From Serripes groenlandicus (Eukaryota; Mollusca; Bivalvia; Cardiida; Cardiidae), in NCBI GenBank assembly GCA_031761405.1, contig JASEVX010000001.1, positions 197,973,853 to 198,037,852 on the forward strand: a DNA stretch of 64,000 nucleotides. The letters are read 5' to 3'. The notes beneath the pieces were generated by a model. The model did no database searches, was not told where the DNA came from, and was given only the letters and a program-made list of their open reading frames with translations. Shown here piece after piece: positions 1 to 11,061 of the stretch. The position numbers and the translations under genes are program-made. Every line of letters begins with the position of its first letter. Position 1 is the stretch's first letter.

Positions 1-1966
1 GTCAGAATCCTTTCAAGACAGTGTTGACCTGGCGCGTATGTGGTAGGTCGACAGTCAAATTTACATTAAGATAGTGTTGACCTGGCGCGTAGGTTGTAGG
101 TCAACAGTCAGATTTATTTTCAGAAAGTGTCGACCTGGCGCTTAGGTCGACAGTCAGAATCCCATTAAGACAGTGTTGACATGGCGCGTAGGTCGTAGGT
201 GTACAGTCAAATTTACATTAAGATAGTGTTGACCTGGCGCGTAGGCTGTAAGTCGACAGTCAGATTTATTTTCAGAAAGTGTCGACCTGGCTCGTAGGTC
301 GTAGGTCGACAGTCAGATTCACATTAAGATAGTGTTGACCTGGCGCGTAGGTCGACAGTCAAATTTAAATTAAGATAGAGTTGACCTGGCGCGTAGGTTG
401 TAGGTCGACAGTCAAACTTATGTTCAGAAAGTGTTGACCTGGCGCGTAGGTCGTAGGTCGACAGTCAAATTTATGTTCAGAAATTGTTGACCTGGAACGT
501 AGATCGTAGGTCGACAGTCACATTAAATTTCAGAAAGTGTTGACCTGGCGCGTAGGTAGACAGTCAAATGTATGTTCATAAAGTGTCGACCTGGCGCGTA
601 GGTCGACAGTCAAATTTATGTTCAGAAAGTGTTGACCTAGCGCTTAGGTCGTAAGTCGACAGTCAGAATCCCATCAAGACAGTGTTGACCTGGCGCGTAT
701 GTGGTAGGTCGACAGTCAAATTTACATTAAGATAGTGTTGACCTGGCGCGTAGGTCGTAAGTCAGAATTATTTTCAGAAAGTGTCGACCTGGCGCGTAGG
801 TCGACAGTCAAATTTATGTTTAGAAAGTGTTGACCTAGCGCTTAGGTCGTAGGTCGACAGTCAAATTTATGTTCAGAAAGTGTCGACCTGGCACATAGGT
901 CGTAGGTCAACTATCAGATTCATATTAAGATAGTGTTGACCTGGCATGTAGGTCGTAATTCGACAGTCAGAATCACATTAAGATAGTGTTGTCCTGGCGG
1001 GTAGGTCGTAGGTCGACAGTCAAATTTATTTTCAGAAAGTGTTGACCTGGCTCGTAGGTCGACAGTCAGATTCACATTAAGATAGTGTTGACTTGGCGTG
1101 TAGGTTGTAAGGCGACAGTCAGAATCACATTAAGATAGTGTTGACCTGGCGCGTAGGTCGACAGTCAGATTCACATTAAGATAGTTTTGATCTGGCACGT
1201 AGGATGTAGGTCGACAGTCAAACTTATGTTCAGAAAGTGTTGACCTGGGTCGTAGGTCGACAGTCCCATTTATTTTCAGAAAGTGTCGTCCTGGCGCGAA
1301 GGTCGTAGGTCGACAGTCAGATTCACATTAAGATAGTGTTGACCTGGCTCGTAGGTCGTAGGTCGACAGTCCCATTTATTTTCAGAAAGTGTCGTCCTGG
1401 CGCGAAGGTCGTAGGTCGACAGTCAGATTCACATTAAGATAGTGTTGACCTGGCACGTAGGTCGACAGTCAATCTGATGTTCAGAAAGTGTTTATCTGGC
1501 GCGTAGGTCGACACTTACATTTATGTTCAGAAAGTGTCGACCTGGCGCGTAGGTCGTAAGTCGACAGTCATAATTACATTAAGATAGTGTTGACCTGGCG
1601 CGTAGGTCGTAAGCCGACAGTCAAATTTATGTTCAGAAGGGGTTGACCTGGCGCGTAGGTCGACAGTCAAACTTACGTTCAGAAAGTGTTGACCTAGCGC
1701 GTAGGTCATAGGTCGACAGTCAAATTTATGTTCAGAAAGTGTCAACCTGGCTCGTAGGTCGTAGCTCGACAGTCACATTTATTTTCAGAAAGTGTCGACC
1801 TGGCGCAAAGGTCGTAGGTCGACACTCACATGTTCTTCAGAAAGTGTTGACCTGGCTCGTAGGTCGACACTTACATTTATTTTCAAAAAGTGTCGACCTG
1901 GAATGTAGGTCGTAGGTCGACACTCACACTTATGTTCAGACTGTGTCGACCTGGCGTGTTTGTAGT
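1..1966. repeat. GTCGAC-rich minisatellite array, about 53-bp unit
   Basis: Roughly 37 imperfect head-to-tail units continue from beyond the left edge. A unit reads GTGTTGACCTGGCGCGTAGG, then TCGTAGGTCGACAGTC, then a linker. Two linker types alternate irregularly, one ending ATTAAGATA and one ending TTCAGAAA. Many units lack the eight-base TCGTAGGT segment, giving about 45 bp. Short open frames here are by-products of the repeat. Confidence 0.95.
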
Positions 1967-1972
1967 AGGTCG

Positions 1973-2240
1973 AGTCTGCCGCGTGCCTACATGCCCTTGT
2001 CACGGGTGTGGAACAAAAACAAATTCTCAGGAACACCTTTTTTTATCTCACGGGAATGGAATAACGGCCTTAAAGCAGATTTCTATCCGAGTCTGCCGTG
2101 TGTCTTACGGGGAGCACTCGGGCCTACAGGCCCTTGTCATGGGAGTGGACCAAAAATAAATTCTTACAGGAGTTGAACACATACGCTATAAGGCAGGTCC
2201 CGCCGTCTACCCGCGCTGACGGCGAAGTGCTGGCCTTGTT
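1973..2240. repeat. Imperfect direct duplication beside the minisatellite
   Basis: Two diverged copies start with GAGTCTGCCG at about 1973 and 2092. They share a GCCCTTGTCAYGGG block and an AACAAAAAYAAATTCT-like block. The second carries an extra ACGGGGAGCACTCGGGCC-like segment. It is GC-richer than the flanks. No convincing coding frame or known element was recognised. Confidence 0.55.
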
Positions 2241-2244
2241 TAAG

Positions 2245-2722
2245 GCAGTTTAATAATTACTTATAACAATTAAGTAGTATAAAGTTGTCTTGAGGATTTA
2301 ATGACATAAATCCATTGTTTGTATGTGAAAGGCTTCTTCACTTGTATTAAGGACACATTATAATTATATATTCAAAATATCTTCATTTGTTATTTTTGCC
2401 CTTCTATGTTTAAAAGAAAAGAATAATTGGAATATTTTTATTGATTTAAAAATAGTTAATTATGATTACTTGCAGACAATCTATTTAAGTTAAATAATAA
2501 GTTAGCAGACAACTTGTGTAAATATCCTTATTCAGTCTTGTGTATATATTCTTATTTAGTCAAACTCGTTTGATTGGACTAGTTAAAAATCCTAATCAAT
2601 TATTTCTCCGATTGATTTCTTTGATGTCATTGGTTAATATTAAAATATGTTCATGGATGACAAATCTTTGGTGCCACATATCACACAGTTTGAATAGTAA
2701 TTGACAAGAGAGGAAGCCTCAA
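2245..2722. other. AT-rich segment with an empty TTAA site, duplicated at 5644-5998
   Basis: Bases 2245-2430 are about 95% alike to 5644-5998 once the MITE at 5754-5912 is removed. The TTAA at 2347-2350 is the unoccupied form of that insertion site. The remainder to 2722 is AT-rich single-copy-looking sequence with no gene seen. Confidence 0.8.
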
Positions 2723-3929
2723 ACAAGAGGCCCAAGAGGGCCAGTATCGCTCCACGGCCATAAGGAAAAAATAAAAACTCCAAACAGCCCTGCCCCCTGG
2801 TGGCTATTTTTTTTACCAACCACCATGGCTTAAAGGAATGTTGTAGAGTGTCACCCAAGGAATGTTTCTGAAAAATTATTTGAAAATCGGCCTGACACTT
2901 TCAGGAGAGGATATTTTAAGTTTTCACTATAGCCATATAAGGCAAAATAGCCCCACCCCCTGGCAGCCATATTTTTCAACCAATCAACATGGCTTGAAGG
3001 AATCTGATAGAGGGTAAGCCTAGGAACATTTTTACAAAATTATTAGAATATCAGCCGAACACTTTCGGAGGAGAAGATTTTTTAAGTTTTCATTATGGTC
3101 ATATAAGGGAAAATAGCCCCGCCCTTTGGCGGCCATGTTTTTCGACCAATCAAGATGGCTTGAAGGAATCTGATAGAGGGTCACCCAATGAACATTTCTA
3201 CACAATTATTTGAAAATCGGCTGAACACTTTCGGAGAAAAAGATTATTTAAGTTTTCACTATAGCTATATAAGGCAAAATAGCCCCGCCCCCCCTGGTGG
3301 CCATGTTTTTCAACCAATCAACATTTCTTGAAGGAATCTAATAAAGGGTCACCCAATTATTTGAAAATCGGCCTGACACTTTTGGAGAAGAAGATTTTTT
3401 AAGTTTTCTCTTTAACCATATATAGGCAAAATAGCCCCGCCCTGTGACGGCCATGTTTTTTTTACCAATCAACATGGCTTGAAGGAATCTGATACAGGGT
3501 CACCCATGGAACATTTCTACAAAATTATTTGAAAATCGGCTGAACACTTTGGGAGAAGAAGATTTTTTAAGTTTTCACTTTAGCTATATAAGGCAAAATA
3601 GCCCCGCCCCCTGGCGGCCATGTTTTTCGCCTAATCAACATTTCTTGAAGGAGTCTAATAAAGGGTCACCCAAGGAACATTTCTACAAAATTATTTAAAA
3701 ATCGGTCTGACACTTTCGGAGAAGAAGATTTTTTAAGTTATCACTATTTTTTTCTTTTGGTTGCCATGGAAACCAGAATTATAAATGGATCAAACAAATT
3801 TGAAGGAATTTAAGAGAGGACATTGAGAGGATGCTTCCTATGAAGTTTCAACCAAATTGGCCAAGTGGTTAGGGAGAAGAAGTGGTTTAAAGGAAAAAGT
3901 TAACGCACGCACAGACGCATGTACGTCCA

Positions 3930-4126
3930 AAAGGCGTTTGTTGGGTATTTTCCTTTGATGTTCTCTTGTTGGGTATACCCAACAAGCACATGGTTTATTC
4001 CGTAATTAACCCCCTTTTACGGAATAAATAGCATTAATATGTTAATTAGATACCCATTAGACAATTATATAAATAAAACACTTATCAAAGTGTCTTATAA
4101 ATAAGGGTGGTGGGTAGGAATTACGA
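3930..4126. other. Left part of the segment inserted in HP-C, with a perfect palindrome
   Basis: It contains a 22-bp perfect palindrome at about 3966-3987 with core TTGTTGGGTATACCCAACAA. A related inverted CTACCCAACAAGAG lies at about 5297-5310, right of the enclosed HP-A. Together these suggest a small element with CTCTTGTTGGGTA-like ends that later received HP-A. Its exact termini were not resolved. Confidence 0.45.
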
Positions 4127-5293
4127 ACAAGAGGCCCATGAGGGCCTATGCTCTACTGGTATGGTTCTTTGGTCATTTTCAATCCAGAGCATGTATGTAT
4201 GGTGAAGATCGGATAGTAAATGGAGGCTCTTTTGTGTTCACAAGCTGTATTATAGCAATTTTTACAATTTCATGGACCATAATCCAGTCTTGCATGAGCG
4301 GATCTGACTGATTTTCAAAAGGAACCAAGCTCTCATCAATATTTAACTACTATCTAAGTTTGGTGAAGATCAGATAGTAAATGGAGCCTCTATTGTGTTC
4401 ACATGCTCAATTATAGCAATTTAGACAATTTCAAGGGCCATAATCCAGTCTTGCATGGGCGGATCTGGCTGGTTTACGAAAGGAACTGAGCTCTCATGGA
4501 TATCTAACTACTGTATCAGTTTGGTTGAGATACAATCAAAAGTGAAGACTGTATCGTGTAAACAAGCTCTTTTATAGCAATTTTGACCATTTCAAGGGCC
4601 ATAATCCAGTCATGCATGGGCAGATCTGGCTGGTTTTCGAAAGGAACCGAGCTCTCATGGATATCTAACTACTGTATCAGTTTGGTTGAGATACAATCAA
4701 AAGTGAAGACTGTATCGTGTTAACAAGCTCTATTATAGCAATTTTGACCATTTCAAGGGCCATAATCCAGTCATGCATGGGCGGATCTGGCTGGTTTTCA
4801 AAAGGAACCGAGCTCTCATGGATATCTAACTACTGTATAAGTTTGGTTGAGATACAATCAAAAGTGAAGACTGTATCGTGTTAACAAGCTCTTTTATAGC
4901 ATTTTTGACAATTTCAAGGGCCATAATCCAGTCATGCATGGGCGGATCTGGCTGGTTTTCGAAAGGAACCGAGCTCTCATGGATATCTAACTACTGTATA
5001 AGTTTGGTTGAGATACAATAAAAAAAGAAGACTGTATCGTGTTAACAAGCTCTTTTATAGCAATTTTGACCAATTCAAGGGCCATAATCCAGTCATGCAT
5101 GAGTGGATCTGGCTGGTTTTCGAAAGGAACCGAGCTCTCATGGATATCTAACTACTGTATAAGTTTAGTTGAGATACAATCAAAAGTGAAGACTGTATCG
5201 TGTTAACAAGAAATTGTTTACGGACGCACGCACGCACGACGGACAAATCGCCACGACATAAGCCCTTCTGGCCTCTGGCCAGTAGAGCTAAAA
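4127..5293 (+). mobile_element. HP-A element, copy 1
   Basis: It begins ACAAGAGGCCCATGAGGGCC (hairpin) then GCTCTACTGG at 4150-4159. It ends with the exact inverse CCAGTAGAGC at 5279-5288, then TAAAAA. The 3' hairpin is CTGGCC-TCT-GGCCAG. Six tandem cores carry TTTCAAGGGCCATAATCCAG and GAGCTCTCATGGATATCTAA. The microsatellite near 5221 is ACGCACGC. Confidence 0.9.
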
Positions 5294-5390
5294 ACCACTA
5301 CCCAACAAGAGTACTCTGGTAAGTATGCACATACGCACGCACGATGGACAATTCGCCATGACATAAGCTCGCAGCCAGTGGAGCTAAAAA

Positions 5391-5749
5391 TTAACCACCC
5401 ACCTTACAATTTTTATTATTCTTATATGAATTGTTTTTCATTATTTGTTTCATGTTTATTGTACATTATTTCATAGTTTATCATTTGGATTATAAGGTAT
5501 GAATATTAGGTACATAACTTCATCATGTATCACCTATGCTTTCCTGTTTAATCAATGTTATAGATTAGAACTAGTTGAGATTTATCAGTAAAGATAAAGA
5601 ATAATATTTGTTGGTATAATATCAGCTGAAAGTGCAATGTTATGCAGTTTGATTATTACTTATAACAATTAAGTAGTATAAAGTTGTCTTGAGGATTTAA
5701 TTAATGACATAAATCCATTGTTTGAATGTGAAAGGCTTCTTCACTTGTA
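5391..5749. other. AT-rich segment; 5644-5749 is the left half of a duplicated locus
   Basis: No gene is seen in 5391-5643. From 5644 the sequence matches 2245-2346 and leads directly to the occupied TTAA site at 5750. Confidence 0.7.
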
Positions 5750-5916
5750 TTAACCCTTTCCCTCATATAGACGCTTTCTGACGCCTCTGCAGCAGACAGC
5801 TTTTTGAAAACATAGTGACAGAAGAAGAAATTGCTCAAAACGAGCAATTTCTCCTTTTGCCAAAAAGTTGTTCAAAGTCGTCTGCTGTAGAATTGTCGTA
5901 TGAGGGAAAGGGTTAA
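5750..5916. mobile_element. TTAA-MITE type 1 with proven insertion site
   Basis: TTAA at 5750-5753 and 5913-5916 flank a 159-bp element. Its ends CCCTTTCCCTCATA and TATGAGGGAAAGGG are a perfect 14-bp inverted pair. Internal pairs are CTGCAGCAGAC with GTCTGCTGTAG, and a central hairpin GAAATTGCTC-AAAAC-GAGCAATTTC. The locus without the element is at 2347. The TTAA duplication with CCCT ends fits the piggyBac superfamily. It has no coding capacity and must be non-autonomous. Confidence 0.92.
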
Positions 5917-6231
5917 GGACACATTATAATTATGTATTCAAAATATCTTCATTTGTTATTTTTCCCCTTCTATGTTTTAAAGAAAAGAATAATTTTGGAA
6001 AAACTTCTTATCTGAAACAGACCTATAAGTTTCCTCATAACAAAACTTTTACAAAAGAAACAACAACATTGGTTGAGTTATTATGCCGTATAATGTGTTA
6101 AGTTGAGCTATACTGAACGTTGGGCCTGTTGTATTAGGTTACCTGACCACAAAATGAGTTAATGTGGTTTCATTACAAATTATATTGCAGTAACTCAGGT
6201 GAGTGATTCAGGGCCATCATGACTCACTTGT
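5917..6231 (-). mobile_element. Decayed HP-type 5' end, minus strand
   Basis: Bases 5917-5998 still match the 2351-2430 locus. Reading the minus strand leftward from 6231 gives ACAAG, a decayed GGGCC hairpin and CACTCACCTGAG, an HP-B-like 5' end. The body extends left to about 6060; no 3' end was found. Confidence 0.5.
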
Positions 6232-6368
6232 TTTAATTAAAAAAAATTGTAAAGTTGGAGTTTGTTTTGTTTAGTTTGTTGACAGGGAAGTAATTTTAGC
6301 AAGAAACTCCATTTAACCCTCACCACATAATGGGTAAAAATTTGGAAAATTTATGAAAATGTAAGTAA

Positions 6369-6700
6369 TTTTAGCTTACCAGTGCACAAAGTGCTCTAGG
6401 TGAGCTATTATGATCACATTTTGTTCGTTGTCCGATGTCAATAATTACCTTGTTAACACTCTACAGGCAACATTTTACACCCAACCTTCATGAAAGTTTA
6501 TCAGAAACATACATCTCAATAAAATATTAGCTAAGTTCGGAACTGGGTCATTTGAGTCAATAAAACATTATGTCAAACACATGTTGAAATGTTGTCAGAT
6601 AATTGTCTTAAATTTGAATATAGGTCATGTCCTGTCATAAACTAGGTCACTAGGCCAAATTGAAGGAAAACACTGTTGACACTAGAGACGCATTGATTGA
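6369..6700 (-). mobile_element. HP-B element, 5'-truncated, minus strand
   Basis: The 3' terminus is at the left: TTTTAGCTTACC, a GTGCACAAAGTGC hairpin, GGTGAGCTA, then microsatellite remnants. The body carries the HP-B motifs GTTAACACTCTA and GGTCACTAGGCCAAATT in reverse. The 5' end is lost where it meets the MITE fragment at 6700. Confidence 0.7.
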
Positions 6701-6763
6701 TCTTTTTACCACTATGTTTTTAAAAAACCCGTCTGAAAGCGTCTATATGAGGGAAAGGGTTAA
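6700..6763. mobile_element. TTAA-MITE type 1, right-end fragment
   Basis: Only the right half remains: GTCTGAAAGCGTCTATATGA, then GGGAAAGGG and TTAA at 6760-6763. Confidence 0.75.
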
Positions 6764-6996
6764 ACACCATTCAAACAAATAAATCAGTAATTTGTAATCC
6801 GAAATGGAATTTATGGTTCACCTGAGCCTCAGACCCAAGCTAGTCTATTCTAATAACTATGTATGTCGTCTGTCGTTTACTTTTAGCTTCAAAGGCCATC
6901 TCCTAAACCACAATAACAAGTTCCTTTGATGGTCCTTTTTCAAAATTATTTAAAGATTTAAATTCTATGTGGAATCAAAAAAGGGGAAAACTGTCT
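6764..6996. other. Mostly unassigned sequence with an HP 3'-end remnant
   Basis: Around 6832-6890, CACCTGAGCCTCAGACC followed by GTCGTCTGTCG resembles the reverse of an HP-J 3' end with its microsatellite. Nothing else was recognised. Confidence 0.4.
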
Positions 6997-7242
6997 TTAA
7001 AATCCTTTCCCTCATATAGATACTTTCTGACGCATCTCCAGCAGACAGCTTTTTGAAAACATAGTGACAAAAGAAGAAATTGCTCATAATGAGCAATTTC
7101 TCCTTTTGCCACAATGTTTTCAACTTTTTGTCATAAGTTAACCATTCAATTATAGAGATTTTCTATTTTTTGACAAAATATGTTTGACAAAATATGTTCA
7201 AAGTAGTCTGCTGTAGATTTGTTGTACGTGGGAAAGGGTTAA
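6997..7242. mobile_element. TTAA-MITE type 1
   Basis: It runs from TTAA at 6997 to TTAA at 7239, with a slightly mutated left end (AATCCTTTCCCTCATA). The central hairpin is GAAATTGCTC-ATAAT-GAGCAATTTC. A short internal duplication of a TGACAAAATATGTT-like block lies near 7160-7200. Confidence 0.88.
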
Positions 7243-7243
7243 A

Positions 7244-8384
7244 ACAAGCAAATTCAGAGAATCATGGTCCCCCGCCAGGGTCAAGGTCACAAAAATTGGT
7301 ATTGATGGAAAGGGGTTGTCACAAGGAATACACATGTGAAATATGAAATCAGTACCTATTACGGTTCAGAAGTAAGGGCCAAACACGATATGCGCATCTA
7401 CACTTGGTGGTGATCCTTCCTATGAAGTTTCATAAAATTCCAAAAAGCGGTTGCAGAGAAATAGCCCGGAAATGAATTTAGTCATACATAGCCTGATGGT
7501 GGAGTAAAGGGCCATAACTCCGTGAAAAATAATCCAACCGGAACGCAAACAAGATATGCGCATCTACACTTGGTGGTGATCCTTCCTATAAAGTTTCATC
7601 AAATTCCAAAAAGCGGTTGCAGAGAGATAGCCCGGAAATGAATTAAGTCATACATAGCCGGATGGTGGGGTAAAACTCCGTGAAAAATCATCCAACCGGA
7701 ACGCAAACACGATATGCGCATCTACACTTGGTGGTGATCCTTCCTATAAAGTTTCATAAAATTCCAAAAAGCGGTTGCAGAGAAATAGCCCGGAAATGAA
7801 TTTAGTCATACATAGCCTGATGGTGGAGTAAAGGGCCATAACTCCGTGAAAAATAATCCAACCGGAACGCAAACACGATATGCGCATCTACACTTGGTGG
7901 TGATCCTTCCTATGAAGTTTCATAAAATTCCAAAAAGCGGTTGCAGAGAAATAGCCCGGAAATAAATTTAGTCATACATAGCCTGATGGTGGGGTAAAGG
8001 GCCATAACTCCGTGCAAAATAATCCAACCGGAACGCAAATACGATATGCGCATCTACACTTGGTGGTGATCCTTCCTATGAAGTTTCATAAAATTCCAAA
8101 AAGCGGTTGCAGAGAAATAGCCCGGAAATGAATTTAGTCATACATAGGGGTAAAGGGCCATAACTCGTCAGGGTCAAGGTCACAAGGTCAAAAAAATTGG
8201 TATTGATGGAAAGGAGTTGTCACAAGGAATACACATGTGAAATATGAAAGCAGTACCTATTACGGTTCAGAAGTTATGACCAAGGTTAAAGTTTTTGTGA
8301 CAGCGTGACTGACGGACTGAAGGACTGACTGACGAATGAGAAATAATAGTCCCCAGCTTTCGCTAAAAGCGGGGGACAATAAAA
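7244..8384 (+). mobile_element. HP-H element
   Basis: It starts ACAAG directly after the MITE TTAA. A 5' hairpin ATTC-AGA-GAAT precedes GTCCCCCGC (7267-7275). The exact inverse GCGGGGGAC lies at 8369-8377, preceded by a GCTTT-CGCTA-AAAGC hairpin and followed by AATAAAA. Five tandem cores of about 166 bp begin near 7387, 7553, 7711, 7877 and 8043. A GACTGACGGACTGAAGGAC-like microsatellite lies near 8305. Confidence 0.88.
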
Positions 8385-8442
8385 TCTCCTAAACCACAGG
8401 ACCAGTTTCAACCAAAGCTCACGGGAGTCATCCTCTTTGTAA

Positions 8443-8865
8443 TTATACCCCCCGCAAACAAAGTTGTTTTTTTTTTGGGGGGGAATACTGGAATCACCCT
8501 GTATGTCCGTCCGTCCGTCTGTCTGTCCATATGTCTTGTAAGCGCAACTCCTCCTTAACGGCTGGACCGATTCTGATGAAACTTTACACAGTTACAGTAC
8601 ACAACCTGAGGATGTGCATGAAGTAAGATTATTTCTGTCCGTCTGTCCGTGTCTGTTTGTCCATATGTCTTGTAAGCGCAACCCCTCCTTAACGGCTGGA
8701 CCGATTTTGATGAAACTTTACACAGTTGCAGTACACAACCTGAGGATGTGCATGAAGTAAGATTATCCCGGTCGGAAATATATCTGTCCGTTCGTCTGTC
8801 TGTCCATATGTCTTGTAAGCGCTGGACGGGGGGTATCCTTTTGTGAGTTCACTCACAGTTCTAGT
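8443..8865 (-). mobile_element. HP-I element, minus strand
   Basis: On the minus strand it starts ACTAGAACT, then hairpin GTGAG-TGAA-CTCAC, then ATACCCCCCG. The right inverse CGGGGGGTATAAT occupies the left edge, next to an AAC-TTT-GTT hairpin. Two cores of about 130 bp contain CTTAACGGCTGGACCGATT, separated by GTCCGTCCGTCTGTC microsatellite. Confidence 0.8.
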
Positions 8866-9138
8866 GCTAAGTTGTATTTTTTATCAGGGACATAGATCTT
8901 ATCTACGTCCCTGATTCTATGTAGTAGTTTGATTGCTGTGGCATCACAAAGTGGGAACAAATGACAAAATTTTCCAAGTTATTCTCCTCCGAATCTTATT
9001 AATCAAGCCATCTTGATTGAGTGAAAAACATGGCAGCTTAGTGTCATCTGAAAAGGGGTAAAATAAAAGACTTCAGCTAGTCTGATTTCAAGATAATCAT
9101 GCCGAAATTTTCGTTATGCAAATATTGCTAAAGCCATA
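8866..9138. other. Unassigned sequence with a strong hairpin
   Basis: ATCAGGGACATAGAT at 8883-8897 pairs with ATCTACGTCCCTGAT at 8901-8915 across CTT, with one mismatch. Such a stem often marks the end of a small element, but none was delimited. Bases 8985-9055 hold a decayed reverse HP-C/E core fragment. Confidence 0.5.
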
Positions 9139-9232
9139 TTAACCCTTTCCATCATACAACCAATTGCAGCAGACAATCTTGAAAACCTCTAGGCAAAAGT
9201 ATAGAAAAACTCAATCCAACATTATTTTTTTT
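9139..9232. mobile_element. TTAA-MITE type 1/2, left-end fragment
   Basis: TTAACCCTTTCCATCATAC followed by GCAGCAGACAATCTTGAAAA marks a MITE left half. No right end follows. Confidence 0.6.
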
Positions 9233-9261
9233 TAAAAAGATCGTCTGATTTTTTGGGGAAA

Positions 9262-9838
9262 AAGATGAGCTATTGTCGTCACTTGATCGTCGTCAATGGC
9301 GTCGTTGGCCAAGTTTTAGGTTAAGGTCACTTACATGGAAACTATCAAACCTAACACATTAAAATTTGGAAAACTTGTTCATCTAATACCCTTCTTCACA
9401 TTGTATGCTAAAGATCGTGAGAGTGGCCTGTTTTTTTTAGGTAAAAAACATCATTGGTTGATTTTGAGAATTGGCAATCTTGGTTAATTTTGTGTTTAGG
9501 TTTTACATGGAAACTATCAAACCTATTACTTGGAAAACTTGTTCATCTAATACCCTTCTTTACATTGTATGGAGAGTGAGGCCTATTTTTTGGGGTAAAA
9601 ATCATGAATTTTAATATATTTTGGTTGACTTTGAGAATTGGCGAATTGGTTAAGTTTTGCGTTTAATTCAGTTACATGAAAACTATCAAGCCTTTTACTT
9701 TGAAACTTGGAAAACGTGTCCATCTTATACCCTTCTTCACATAGTTTGATAAAGATGCTGAACAGTCCTGTTTTTTGGAGTAAAAAACATCAATTTAGAT
9801 GTATTTTGGTTGATTTTGAGAATTGGACATAGTTTCTT
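9262..9838 (-). repeat. Three tandem units of about 160-185 bp, probably an HP body
   Basis: Units share ACATGGAAACTATCAA, TTGGAAAAC, AATACCCTTCTT and TTGATTTTGAGAATTGG. The left edge GATGAGCTATTGTCGTCACT resembles the reverse of an HP 3' end (microsatellite then GCTCATC), so a minus-strand element is likely. Termini are decayed. Confidence 0.55.
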
Positions 9839-9840
9839 CA

Positions 9841-10080
9841 TTTTTTAGCTCCACTGGCTGAAAGCCAGTTGAGCTTATGTCAAATCCAGATGTGGTGAAT
9901 TGTCCTATATGCTTAGATCTGTGTTTCACTATTTTTTTGCATCAAACCACTTTTCTTTCCAAACCACTTCACAAATTGGGATGAAACTTCATAGGAAGCA
10001 TCCACTCAATGTTCTCTCCTTAATTTCTTCAAATTGTATGGATCCATGCACAATTCCAGCACTACCTCCTGTAAGAGTTT
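9841..10080 (-). mobile_element. HP-C 3' fragment, minus strand
   Basis: The left edge TTTTTAGCTCCACTGGCTGA, with hairpin CTGGC-TGAAA-GCCAG, is the reversed HP-C terminus. The body carries GGGATGAAACTTCATAGGA and ATCCATGCACAATTCC as in the HP-C tail region. The 5' part is absent. Confidence 0.75.
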
Positions 10081-10841
10081 GAGTTTCAATGACCTAGGTC
10101 AAGGTCACAATGGATATTTAAAGACAGTAAAAAGCGACTTCATCGCTTTAGGTCAAATTACGCCAAATACATCTGCTGTCATGCTGATCTTCACCCAAAT
10201 AGTCCCTATAAAAAAAAATATTTGCATAGAAATGAGTACCATCACCAGAATGTATTGAATATATGACATTAAGTTTAAATTCATGTAAATGCGTATAGGA
10301 TGCACTGGAAAGGATTGATTTGATCACTTTTAGTATTTTGACCTTGTTTGAAAGTGAAAGTAGAGAATGCTAAACACCAGTTTTGTCCGGGCCCAATTTG
10401 GTTCAAAATGATGGAAACCATTTTAGCCTCGTAAGTTCTTTCTTGCATAATGTGTCCCCATTTTCCTTGAATTGTTTTAAAGCTAGGTAACTCTTTTCAA
10501 TGATATATGGTGTTCTACATGAGAAACGCTTAATAAGTGTGACAATTGAGGACTGAAACTCGTTGATTTACATGGAAACAAAGAAGGAATTTATTTGGTG
10601 TATTGTAACCTAAAGAGCTTTTGGCTGGAAAATATTAAAAGTAAATTTTGAGTCAGCTGCATTCTAGGGTACTTTATGGGGTCGGATACAGTCAAATTAC
10701 TTGACAAACGTTGAAACTGGGTGCCTTCAGCGGAATTTAGGCTCATTGTGGTACATTAGGTAATAGCATCTTTGACATTTTTCCATAAAAAATTACGCTA
10801 TTTAGCTATTTAAACTTTACTTTAAATGGACTAAAACAGGC
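10081..10841. other. Unassigned; 10310-10612 is an inverted copy of 61290-61580
   Basis: The plus strand here and the minus strand at 61290-61580 share GTTGATTTACATG(G/T)AAAC, AAAGAAGGAATTTATTTGGT, AGTTCTTTCTTGCATAAT and TGATATATGGTGTTCTACAT. In the far copy this segment lies just upstream of a candidate first exon. No exon follows here. Confidence 0.7.
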
Positions 10842-11061
10842 TTAACCCTTTCCCTCATACGACAATTCTGCAGCATACAACTTTGAACGTATTTTGTCAA
10901 AACATAGAAAATGGATAACGTTACTATGACTAAAAGTGGAAAACATTGTGGCAAAAGGAGAAATTGCACGTTTTGTGCAATTTCTTCTTTTGTCACTATG
11001 TTTTCAAAAAGCCGTCTGCTGCAGAGGCGTCCGAAAGCGTCTATATGAGGGAAAGGGTTAA
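10842..11061. mobile_element. TTAA-MITE type 1, R orientation
   Basis: Intact TTAA at 10842 and 11058, left end CCCTTTCCCTCATACGACAA, right end ATATGAGGGAAAGGG. The central hairpin is GAAATTGCAC-GTTTT-GTGCAATTTC: both arms differ from the usual GCTC/GAGC yet still pair. Confidence 0.9.

Larger units (their letters stand above)
2723..5390 (+). mobile_element. HP-C element, copy 1, interrupted
   Basis: It starts ACAAGAGGCCCAAGAGGGCC, a hairpin (GGCCC/GGGCC), then GCTCCAC. About six tandem cores contain CCCCGCCCCCTGGCGGCCAT-like and AACATTTCTACAAAATTATT-like blocks. The CGCACGCACAGACG microsatellite near 3903-3929 is broken by an insertion and resumes at about 5325. It ends GCCAGTGGAGCTAAAAA at 5390. 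The intact copy at 62907-63858 shows the uninterrupted form. Confidence 0.8.

Noticed and set aside
1527..2176. Several 70-90 codon frames at the minisatellite edge
   Set aside because: They translate repeat units (SEHKFDCR-type motifs) or cross from repeat into non-repeat without a start or splice context.
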